A stretch of 64,000 bases of DNA from Nyssa sinensis. Taxonomy: Eukaryota > Streptophyta > Magnoliopsida > Cornales > Nyssaceae. The notes under the pieces are model-generated. The model was not told the origin of the DNA, did no database searches, and saw only the letters and a program-made list of their open reading frames with translations. The DNA lies in NCBI GenBank assembly GCA_008638375.1, contig CM018033.1, positions 13,235,380-13,299,379 on the forward strand, in the 5' to 3' direction. Below are positions 35,601 to 47,600 of this stretch, one piece after another (position 1 is the first letter of the stretch; the number at the start of each line of letters is the position of its first letter). Both the position numbers and the translations under genes were made by a program.

Positions 35601-38600
35601 ATTGGCGGCAAGGACAAAGACAAGGAGAAAAGGTAGAAGTGAACAAAGATGGATCACTAGTCATATGATGTGTAGCACCTAAGTTAAAAACCCAAGTGGT
35701 CTGAGATATACTTGAAGATCCAGAAGGAAAGGAACTTGTAGAGGGAGAAACTAAAAGAGCATTAGGCTAATGAGTGGAAATGAGCTTCTGCAACTGCTCA
35801 GCTATCAAGGATAGTGTGGGAGCTGATGATGTAGAGGACTCATCCACTGGTGGTGCAATTGCTGCAGTATGACGATCCTTGCCTCTAAAAAATCTGTTGT
35901 TGTGACTCACGAATTTGCTTATTCACTAACGTAGGGCATTGTGCCTTCTAGTGTCCCTTTTCACGACAGAAACTACACTCATCATGACCAACTCGGATGC
36001 GTTGCTTGGTCTGTGAACTAGGCTGCCATCTAGGTGGAACTGCAAGTATGGCCTATGTAGGTAAAGGAAGACCCTTTTCTGGTAGAGTCTTTAAGTCAAA
36101 CCTCTTCAGCTAAAAGCTCATTAACCACATAGTCAATAGAGGGAAGTGGCACTGCAATGGAGAATAGAACCACAAAGACCCTTAAAATCATCCCTAAGAG
36201 CCATAAAAAATTGAACCAACCGCTGCTCTTCTCTATATGTCGATACAACTCATGAGTGCTTACCTGCAGGCTCAGTGAGAGCTAACTGATCCCAAAATCT
36301 AGTCATAATTGAGTAGAATTCCTAATACTCTTGTCACCTTGGTGAGCAGCCCGAATCACATGTTCCAATTAATATCTCTTAGCAAAATTAGATTGAACAA
36401 ATAATTTGGACAAATAATCCCAAATTTCTTTGCCTGTGTTAAACTTAGCCAAATGTACTCCTGATCAATAGAGTTATTAATCCACGTAATAATTTTTGCA
36501 TTATTAACATTCCAATTGTTTAACAACTTAGCATAATTTGTCTACCTTAGAATCAATTGGGATTTTCACAACTCCAGTAATGTAGCTCCACATATTCTTT
36601 CCCAATAAAAAATTTCTCATTCCATATCCCCAATAGGCATAATTATCTCCTGTCAACTTTACACTAATAGCTTGAAGAGAATCTGAATTTCCACTTGCCA
36701 TTTTCACAAGTCACATAAGCCCAATGCACTAAATAGATCACAAAAGAGAGCATCAAATAACTCCCAATGCAATTAGAAGACAACCACAAGTCAAAACAAC
36801 AAGACTTATAGATTCGGACCAAAACCCAAGTTGTTTGCACCACCCAACACAGTCAACACTTAAATCTCACACAAACTTGACCAAGATCAAATCAAATAGC
36901 GATGGATGACTCAATCAAACCCAAAACAACCCACAACGTATCATTTAATTGCACAAACCAACACAACCAAGGCTCTAATCTCACAAATGTTGTCCAAAAT
37001 CAAGCCAAACAACAATAGGGTAACTCAATCAAACCAAAAGAACCCCAAAACAGACCACTTAGAAGGGATTTGATGCATCAAAACTAAAAAAATTGCTCAG
37101 AAATCACAGATTGCAAAAATTAGTCAATTTTTCTTGAAAATATTCGAAAATTCAAAAAACATAGCAAACGATCTCAAAAAATTACAAAAAAAATACCAGA
37201 ATACTCCCCATGAAATTCCAATCCAAACCATGTAAATCTCGCCCCCATCTAATGATGTCATGCTGATGTTAGTTGTATGGACGCTGACATCAGCGTCACC
37301 ACTATGCTTCATTGAGTCTGTCATGGCTGATACAATGTTCATAATCAACTTTGAATCTCAACTATGCTCTGATACCATGTTAACTTTAATAAGAAAATTA
37401 GAAAGTAAAAGAGACGAGAAAAATATCTTAATGGAAGTATATTCAAGTCTGGAAACTTACAATACATAGAAAAGAAAAGAGCCCTTTATAATAAGGCTAA
37501 ACAAAGATACTGAAAAGACTACTACCCTTAATGATGAGCTAATACAGAGACTAACATGCTAATTATTCTAACAGGAACAAAGCAACATAATCACAAAAAA
37601 CCACTTTCTAGACTTTAATTTCTATGTCCATTCAATTTGATCACTTTGAATTCCAAACAAAACCACAAATTATTAAATATGAAGTTGTCCAAACTGTCCA
37701 ACTTTAATGAACACTAGCCATTGTTTAACATTTCTATTCCTCTGGTGAAGAAGCTTGAGTTGTCAGATAGTGGAGGAAATACTTAATTGCCACCCCCACC
37801 CCCACCCCCGCCCGCGATGGTGATTGGAAGGAAAGTGTCAATTTTCGGTGACGAGAGACATTACAAGGGTTTAAGGCAATGCTCGTGCGGTGATGAGAGA
37901 CATTACAAGGGTTGAAGGCAATGCTCGTTGGGGGGGGGGGGGGGGGAGTTTGCGGTGGAGATTAGAGACCCAAATAGGAAAGGGTCTAGGATTTGTCTTA
38001 CGATGTTCGACACCACCATGGAAGCCATGAAGGCTTACGACCGAGCAACGTTTAAACTTAGCGGAAGAAAGGCTATAATGAATTTCCCTATTGAAATTGG
38101 GATCTTCCGGAATCTGACTCGCCGTCAAACACCTACAAGAAAAGATGTAGTGAGTGAGACAAAAAGAGAAAAAGCGTGAATTTATGTGAATAAACACGAA
38201 ATTTTTTTTATTTTGTATCTTACCAATACTACAACAACCACTTCAAATTATGTGATTTCTTGAATCTTCTTGAGTTGAAAATCATTTGGTGTATTGATGT
38301 GAATAATTGGATTTTACATCCAAAATAGATTGCTACAAAATTGAAATGATCATTATGTGTGTATGTATGTGTGTATATATTTGTGTTTGTATGGGCATAA
38401 ATCCTATTCACAAATATAAATCCATTTTTTGAGCATAATTCTAATTCATCGGAAAACTCGATAGATGTAAACCCATATTTGTATCTAATTCTTTGATTTG
38501 TGATTTGTGTTGTTTGTGTATATTTATAAACTCAAATTTGTTTTTATATATAGATTTGTGTAGAAACCCAAATTTATATATAGATTTGTAGATTTTGTGT

Positions 38601-41600
38601 TCAATTATTATTTTTTATTTATATATACGGTAATATATAAACTATATGTATATTTATATACATACCGTTTTTGTAGATATCCAAATTTGTGAAAGAGATA
38701 AGTGAAACCTATCGTTGGCAGGAGAGAGAAGATACATAAAGATTAGATCCAAAAAGAAGAAAGAGAAAAATGTGAAAATTTGATTTTTTTATAATTAAAA
38801 CGGAAAAATTGATATTTTATCAAAGTCAATTGGTCAAACACTTCTTTTGGTCCAGAGGGGTGTGGCAGAATTAAATGGAATGAAGCTTGTGAAATAAACA
38901 AGATTTTAAATGAAGGTTGCTGATTTTCTTTGCATCGAACAACACGTTCTCTGCACTTTTTCTTTCTAATGTAATGTGCTGGATATGCAGTCCAATAAAA
39001 GTTTGGCTTTTTCTACATTAAATTCTTGTCAGCAACCTTTTCCATAAGGTTAAAGTAGTAATCTACATTTCTTGGATTAACATCTTAGCATCTACAAGCT
39101 TGTGGAATATTATAGCCCAATTACTATATACTAAGAAAATCATCTCTCCTCCCAAATAGGTTTATGAAAGTCAATCCATTTTTTTCTTAAATTAGCTTAT
39201 TATAAGGAGTCAGAGGTGCCACTCTTTTTTTCCCACCTCAATTGCAATATCCAATACTTGTTCAAACTAACGAGAAGTAAGTATCTATGTAGATGAGATG
39301 AGAAAGGTTTGACAAGCGGTTAGCTGGATGGAAAAAGCAATATCTTTCAAAAGGGGGGCGCCTAACCCTTTTGAAGAGCACTTTATTGAGCCTTCCTACA
39401 TATTCTATGTTGTTATTTTCTATTCCTGTGTTGGTGGCAAAAAAGTTGGACAAAGTTGCAGAGGGATTTCTTATGGGGTGGAAGGGGAGAAGAATTTATG
39501 TATCCTTTTGTTGATTGAGATTCTATTTGTAGACCTTTTAAAAGAGGGAGATTTGGGGATTAGAAAATTTTGTCTTTTCAATGAAGCTTTGCTGGGAAAA
39601 TGGTTATCGAAGTTTGGTCAGATAGAGAGAGTTTGTGGAGGAGGGTGGTGGCTAAAAGATATGTTGTGGAAGATGGATATTGGTGTTCCAAAGAGGTTAT
39701 ATCTTCTAATGGGTCTTGTTTGAGGAAAAGTATAAGAAAAGGGTGGAGTGAATTTTCTATACATATTAGACGAAAAGTGGGTGATAATTTTGGGCTGATG
39801 TGTGGAGTGATTGTGGTATCCTATCCATAGTTTTTCCACTTTTGTTTAGAGTGGCAGCAAATAGAAGAGCAGTTGGAGAGTGATTATCTCAAGCGCTTTG
39901 AGGTTTCTTTGGTTTGTGATGTTAGTTTCATCACGATGTTTCTTGATTGAGAAATAGTAGAAATGGTAGAGTTCTATTCTTTTCTGTACAGGATTGCCCT
40001 CCATCAATCGGGGGGATGATAATTTTTTTTCGGTACATAGTGGGGATGATTTTTCTATAAATTCATAGTACCTCCTTTTGCAAGGGGAGAGGGGTCGTCA
40101 TTTTCCTTGGAAGGCAATTTGGAAGTGCCTGGAGGAGACGGTGAATCATCTTCTTATCCATTGTCAGTTCACATTGACTATTTGGAGTTTTTTGATTAGG
40201 TTATTTGGAATTCTATGGGTTATGCCTTGCTTGGCTTTGGATGTTCTTTCTTCTTGGATGGGAGGTTTTGCTCATTGAGGATTAGGAAAGCTTGGCATAT
40301 GACTCATCTTTGTATTTGGTGGAGCATTTTGAGGTAAAGAAATAATAGGGTTTTTTGAAGGAGTTGAATCTCCTCTTTGGGTTGTAAAAACTTTGGTTTT
40401 GAAATCTATTTTTTTGGGTTATCGGGAGATCAACCTGTGGCTTTAGATAGTTTTTTGTCCCTCTTGCAATCTATGTGTATTGACCCTAGGTTCTATTTTT
40501 GCTTTTGTGCTCGGGTGCACCTCTTTGGTGCTTGCTATTGAAATTTACTTGCAAAAAAAAAAACAAAACACAAATTGACTGATTTCAATTTCTTACTTCT
40601 TTCTCAAAATCTTTATCTTTTTTGAAGAGATTTTAGACTATTTGGCACTTTTACTTTGATGAAGTACAAGATCCCTTCAGCTAACCTAGCCTCTAGGGTG
40701 TTTGAATCAACGCATTTGCGACCACTACTAGTAGTCTCGAGCATTGGCAAATTGACGGCCCATACCCATAGGCCTGCTGCCACCGCCCCCTGCCCCTGTG
40801 GCCCCCTCCACTACTACCTACAACATCATACCAACCCCCAGCATGCTCTAAATTTGTCACTCTTCTGATGAAGTTCTTCTCAAGTATCCTACCTTGCCAT
40901 TGTCATTTTGGATCGAAGTCTTGATGACTAGAAGAAAGAATTACACCCTCGAATTCATAATAATCTTTTTAAGATTGGCTAATTTGTTTTTCCGCTTATT
41001 TTTTCTTTGTTTTTGTCCTTGTAACCTAAAATATATTTCATCATCTTTTCTCTTATTTATCTAGAAATATTAAGGCATGGTGCAATTTGTTCTCTTGCAT
41101 GCGCCAAGTGTTGCTTCAATTGAGTTATTTTCTCTAGTAAAAATTCTTCCACATAGGTGCGTTCCAGTCATTGCTTCATTTGTACATGTCATCTTGTGCT
41201 TGATATATGGAACAGAGTAGGCACCCAGATGTCACTATTACGAATAGGGGTAGTAGCTTCACCTTCCCCTTTCCCTTGTCACGTGCCATTTTAAAAACAA
41301 TATTTTGCATTTTTGAATAATAATAGTTCAATCAATATTAATAACAAACAATTATAAAATAAAACATATAAAAAGCAACAAAATATTACTGAAAATTAAT
41401 ACTAACCATACTATTTAATAATGTAATTATAGAACTAATGAACTATATACTATTTCAAACGAAAAAAAAAAAAAAAAACTAAGGCTATGCTTATATACAC
41501 TTTGGCTCATATCTGATGCCCATGGTTTTCACCTCATTTTAAGGCTAGGGCGGACTCTAGGAGGCTCCTGGAGCTTGTTGTATGGCTATGGTGTGGCTCT

Positions 41601-44600
41601 CATGTCATGGCAAGTTCCCTTTAATGGGATTATGAGTTTTATCTTGTTTGGAGGCTACAGTTGAGTTCAGTGAAGTGTGCATCGAACTAAGTCCTCGCGG
41701 CATACTTTGGTCCTTATAAAGAGGATATATTTTTGACATTTAAGGTCAATGACATCACCATGGTGATTGTTGTTCGCATCAACTGCTTTGACTACTATTA
41801 ATAATGCCCTATACTGTATTTAACAGACCAGTAGTATCTAACCCCACCCTTTGGGGCAACACACAATCTTGCCTTTAAAACATTCGCCAAGCTTGCCGTC
41901 GACGGTCGTCTACGATTTCGTCTCCGGCTTCAATCGTTTTCCACTATTCGTCACAGAGACTCCGACGCGACACGCGTCTCCAACAGAATGATTGATTGGG
42001 ACGATAATGTAGCTGCTTAAGGATCATGTTTGCCCAAATAGCAGACAAATCTTTCGAAGTTCTGGAGGAAGGCGATGGTCCAGGGGAGCTGTTCCAAATC
42101 ATAGAAAGAGGGCCAGGTGTTGTTAGGAGGCTATGGGTACTCAGATGGGAGCTGGAATGGATCTCCAACATCTTGGAAACTCTCTCAACAGGAAAAAGAA
42201 GATTGGTGTTTCCTATGGGAGTGCATGGGAAAAATCGAAGCTTGTATCTGTGGAAAGGGGCAAATCACAGAGGAAATTTTATGCGAATGGAAGATCGTCG
42301 CGAGGGATTCGTTTCTTAATACTGCCGGAAGACGTTATGGTAGGGGGCTGGCTAATCTATGCTCAGGCCTTCCGGAAGCTAGGCCTAACCAAGGCAAGAA
42401 TTCCGAAGCTACGTCAAGGATCCTACCTGGATGTTTGTCGCATTGATGATTGGCCCTCGGAGCCTCTTGCGGTGGTTTCGAAACCAGCAGGCGCTCCAGA
42501 AGATTTTGAGATCCATTTGGAATCATGCGGTAGCCGACTTCAATACCTCCGACGTTGTTTGATCGGACGGTTCGGCGACATGAACACTCCAGTCCCAGAC
42601 AAAATGAACGTTCAGAGATGGGCTCTAAGAAATTGGGGGATCCAAGCTGGCTTGAATGTATTAGATCTGAATGGAGCGTGGTTCCTGTTCGAACTGCCAT
42701 CGGAAACAGAGGCTAGAAGAATCCTTCAACGTCGGTCATGGATATTTGAAGGTTTGCCACTGACTCTAAAACCTTGGTCTCCAACGGGCTGTTGTTCGGG
42801 GATGGGTGACAATGGATTGTTCTGGATCCGGGTAATGGGCCTTCCAGCATTCTTGTGGAGCTCAGAAATTTTTCGATCTCTGGGGAATCGTTGCGGCCAT
42901 TTTATAAAAATGGACGATGATACTGGTTAAGCGCCGTCACTTGAGGTGGGCCAGAATTTTGGTTCGAGGTCGGAAGGAGAGTGTTCCTGTGTCGTTCAAA
43001 ATCAGGTGTGGAAAATGGTCGTTCTCCATTCCGATGTGGTCGGAAGCTGGTCCGGCAAGCTCTGAGTACAATACTCGATGGCCGGAAGTTGCAGAGGAGG
43101 GAAGAAGCGACGGAGGCGAAGAGGAAGAAGAGGGTCTTCATGCGCCAGGGGTGCGGTTGAGATCCAAAAATTTGCCTGTCAGGATAGGGACACGTGGAGA
43201 CCATCGGGTGGCTCTCGACCTGCAACGTTAGCGACCATCCAATTCAAATTTCAAATCTTCAAGGAAGAACGAATGGTTGGGGGGAGCTAGGAAGAAGTCT
43301 CCAGAACAGAGGAGACGGTGGGGCTATGAGCGCTTCGTGGATCCATCTGCGCTCCGTGTTGGGCCGGCTGGACGGGGCTATTATCAAAACAAAAGCATCA
43401 CGAGTAGAAGACAGGGCCACCGTTCTATGAATAGGGCTTCCAAAACTGGTTTGGATAAGGAGAGCTTGGACGCACGGGCCCAAACGAATAGAAGTCTTCA
43501 AGGGGGGATTGGGCTGGCCCAGGATCAGGCTGCTGTGGCTCAGCCCAGGTCGGGGCGCATCGCCAAAGCTGCTGGCTCCTTTCATCGTTATATAGCGCAT
43601 GGTAATACAGCAGAGACCACTGCAGCGGCTACGAAGGACGATCGTGGTGGCTCTGTTACTGGGAAGAAAGAGAGAAATGGAGGAAAAGGGAAGCAGGCAG
43701 CGGCAGCGACTGACGACATCATCTCTGAGGGGTCTGCTTCAGACAATAGCAGCATGATTGATGAACGGGAATTCCTTCAACACTTGGAAAATAGCCATTA
43801 CAAAGAGGTCAGGCATAGCCATTGGTTTGCTGAATGTTCTTTGGCTGCAGAAGTGGATGCAATTGCAGTCCAGGAATTGCAGCTAGCCTCATTCGATCAG
43901 AGGGCTGAAGCTATGGCGCTAAGTCAGCAAAACACTGCTGAGCATTTGGAGGACTACAACCTGCTAGCTATGGTCCTCCCGGAAGATTGTCCCCACAGTG
44001 TTATTCAGGAACAGGAAGCCTGCTCAGCTGAGTTACTCTGTACTCAGCAGAATGCAACAGAAGGTTGGGTGACCCGAAAAATGGGGAAGGTGAGCAAATT
44101 GTTGGGAGTTCCCTGTGTAGGCTTCGAGGACCGCTTGATGGACCTCTTCAAGGAAATAATACTGCGTAATTCTCTGTCTAAACCTTGTCCTGTGGAGAAA
44201 GACAGTAAGGAAAAATCAGCAAAAAGAATGCAACGGGTTATGAAAGAACTATCATGTTCGGTTAATTATGATGGCAGTAAATCAATGGTGGCCTTAGTGG
44301 AAGGCAGGGAGAAACTTTAACAATTTCTATTCCATGAATTTAAAAATTTTAACTTGGAATGTGAGAGGGTTAAATGACCCAGATAAGCGAGCAGTTGTCA
44401 AAGGTTTGATTCAAGAATGGAGGCCAGATGTCATTTGTATTCAGGAGACTAAGATGGAAAGTATGCTGTGGAGGGATATCCGCTCCATTTGGAGCTCTAG
44501 ATGGGTTCAATGGGTTGCTCTAAATGCCCAAGGAGCTGCTGGAGGGATTCTAGTGGCTTGGGACTCCCGAGTGGTCCAGTGTGAGGAGCATAAAGTTGAT

Positions 44601-47600
44601 GTGTTCTCTGTGTGGTGCAAGTTCAAGCTGGTTTCATCTTCTCTGATGTGGGGTTTTTGCGGCGTCTACGGTCCTTTAACTGATGGTGGTAGGAGGTTGT
44701 TTTGGGGTGAGCTTCAGTTGGCTCTTTCTTCTTGGCATATCCCTTGGTGTATAGGGGGGGATTTTAATGTTGTGAGGAGCCCGACTGAGAGGTTGGGGAG
44801 GGGAAGTTTTACCTCGGCTATGAGAGACTTTAATGAGTTCATAAACTCTCAAAGTTTGATGGACCTGCACTTGGAGGGAGGGCGTTTCACTTGGTCTCGT
44901 GGTGGTCACCACTCTGCTATGTCCAGGCTGGATAGATTTCTGGTGGCGCACAATTGGGAAGATGACTTCTCGGGTATCTCCCAAAAGTGCTTGCCAAGGC
45001 CTTGTTCCGACCATCACCCGGTCATGCTTTACTGTGGGGGTTTTAGTGCTGGAAGAAGCCCCTTTAGATTTGAGAACATGTGGCTTGAACACGAAGGCTT
45101 TGTGGACTTGGTGAGACACTGGTGGGATTCTTATGTAGTGACGGGGACCCCAAGCTTTTGCATTGCTAGAAAGCTTAAACTCCTCAAGGATGACCTTAAA
45201 AAGTGGAATTGTGAAGTATTCGGCTCTCTCCAAGTTACGAAGAAGTCCTTGTTGCATAGTCTGTCGGAGTTGGATGCGGAAGATCAGTGGACCCCCCTCA
45301 CCGTTGAAAGAAGGTGCGAGAGAGATGGCCTGAAGGGCCAAATTGGGCAAATTCTCAAGATGGAGGAAGTCTCTTGGAGACAAAAATCCCGTGCTATTTG
45401 GCTCAAGGAAGGCGACCGTAACACTAAATTCTTTCACAGAATGGCTTCTGCCGACTTCAGGAGGAATAAAATCTCATCTATTGCTATTAATAATCAAGTT
45501 CTTCATGAGGAGGAGCCTATCAAAAGGGGCATTGTTGATTTCTTCTCTAACCTTTACACAGAGCCGAGTAGCTGGAGACCCGGAGTGGATGATATGATTT
45601 TGAAAAGCCTGAACGGGGACGAAGCTTCCAATCTAGAGTCCCCCTTCTCGGAGGAGGAAGTGGAGAACGCTTTAGCGGCGTGCAATGGGGATAAAGCCCC
45701 AGGCCCCGATGTGTTCACTATGGCTTTCTTTCAAAAATGTTGGGATGTGTTGAAATTGGATGTGATGGCGGTTTTTTCGGAGTTTTCATAGGGAGGGGGA
45801 CTTTGAGCGAAGTCTCAATGCTTCTTTCATTGCCCTTATCCCTAAGAAGGACGGTGCCAATTGTATAAAGGATTTTCGCCCGATAAGTCTAGTTAGCAGT
45901 GTATACAAGCTGATTGCAAAGGTTCTTTCCTCTAGAATGAAGAAGATTATGGGTAGCATTATCTCTCCAAGTCAAAATGCTTTTGTGGAAGGCCGTCAAA
46001 TTATAGGACGCGGCTCTCATAGCTAACGAGTGTATTGATTCTAGGATGAAACAAAAAAGGAATGGGCTCGTGTGCAAACTTGATATGGAGAAGGCTTTCG
46101 ACCACGTTAATTGGGATTTCTTGCAGAGAATGATGGCCAAGATGGGCTTTGGGGGTAAGTGGCGCAAGTGGATTCAAGCGTGTATTTCCACAGTCTCTTT
46201 TTCGGTCCTTGTTAACAGCTCTCCGGTAGGTTTTTTCAGCTCCTCCCGAGGATTGAAGGCAGGGGGATCCTCTTTCTCCTTTCCTCTTTGTGATTGCTAT
46301 GGAAGCTCTGAGTTATTTCATGAGCCGAGCCTTGGATGTGGGTCTCATCAAAGGCTTTCATGTGGGGGGCAGAGGGCCTGGAGGGGTCGTTATTTCCCAT
46401 TTGTTGTTCGCTGACGATACCATCATCTTTTGTGACCCTTCAGTACGCCAGCTTCGTTTTATCAGATGTATCCTTGTGTGTTTTGAAGCTGTGTCAGGGT
46501 TGCGGATCAATCTCGCCAAAAGCAGCATCACCCCGGTAGGGCCGATCCAGGAGATGGATATTTTAGCCAGCACTCTAGGCTGTAGAGTGGATTGTCTCCC
46601 TTTGGTTTACTTGGGTCTCCCGTTGGGCGCTCCCTCGAGATCTATTGGGGTTTGGGATCCTGTGGTTGACAGGTTCTTTAGTAAGCTGTCAGGATGGAAA
46701 GGCCAACTTCTCTCTAAGGGAGGAAGGCTCACTCTTCTCAAGAGCACTTTGTCAAATCTCCCTACCTACTTCATGTCCCTCTTCTCTATGCCTAAGACAG
46801 TCAGCAACAGATTGGAAAAGATCCAAAGGGATTTCTTATGGGGCCACAATAGCGAGTGTAGGAAGATTCACCTGGTTGCTTGGGACAAAATTAAGAAGCC
46901 AGAGTCTGTGGGTGGGCTAGGGGTGAAGGATTTGAGCCTTTTTAACACAGCTCTTCTGGGGAAATGGTTATGGAAATTTGGCGAATGTGATGGGGAGCTA
47001 TGGAAAGAAATCATTGTTTCCAAGTATGGGCGTAATGTTGGGGGTTGGTGCTCGGGCAATGTTAGTGGCCCGAAGGGATGTGGTCTTTGGGGCAGCATTA
47101 GAGGTAATTGGAGGATTTTCAAGGAAAGATGTTCCTTTGATGTTGGGAATGGTGAGAGGGTAAAGTTCTGGGATGATGCCTGGGCTGGGGTCGAGTCTTT
47201 GAGGGTGAAATTCCCAACGCTTTACAGTTTAGCTTACAACAAGGAGGCCTGGGTGAGTGAGTGCATGGAGAGAGTAGGGAATGAGCTTATATGGACCCCC
47301 CGTTTCAGAAGAGATCTCTTTGATTGAGAGCTTGAAGAGGCGGGCTCTCTCCTTTATCTCCTCAACACTTTTCGGGCCATGGAGAATAGGGAGGATAGGA
47401 GAATTTGGAGGCCGGACAAGAAGTCTTTCTCAGTCAGGTCGTTCTACAAGAGCATGGTTAATTTGGATTATCCTCTTTTCCCTTGGAAGATCACTTGGCA
47501 CTCTAAAGCCCCTCCAAAAGCTTCTTTCTTCGCTTGGGAAGCCTCCTGGAAGGCCATCTTAACTACGGAGAACTTGAAGAAAAGGGGCTTTCTTCTGGCG

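Larger units (their letters stand above)
32319..37573 (-). mobile_element. Complete Ty1/copia element 2 with LTRs and target duplication
   Basis: Short LTRs at 32319-32519 (201 bp) and 37378-37573 (196 bp) start TGTTAACTTTAAT and end in ACA. A perfect 5-bp duplication GGAAC flanks the element (32314-32318 and 37574-37578). A tRNA-Met primer site and a polypurine tract sit at the inner LTR edges. The - strand order is gag, protease, integrase, RT, RNase H. The LTRs differ at roughly a dozen positions plus small indels, so the insertion is old enough for all genes to have decayed. Confidence 0.95.

Noticed and set aside
44676..45437. 253-codon open frame on the - strand
   Set aside because: It is the antisense shadow of the LINE endonuclease frame and has no recognisable domain.
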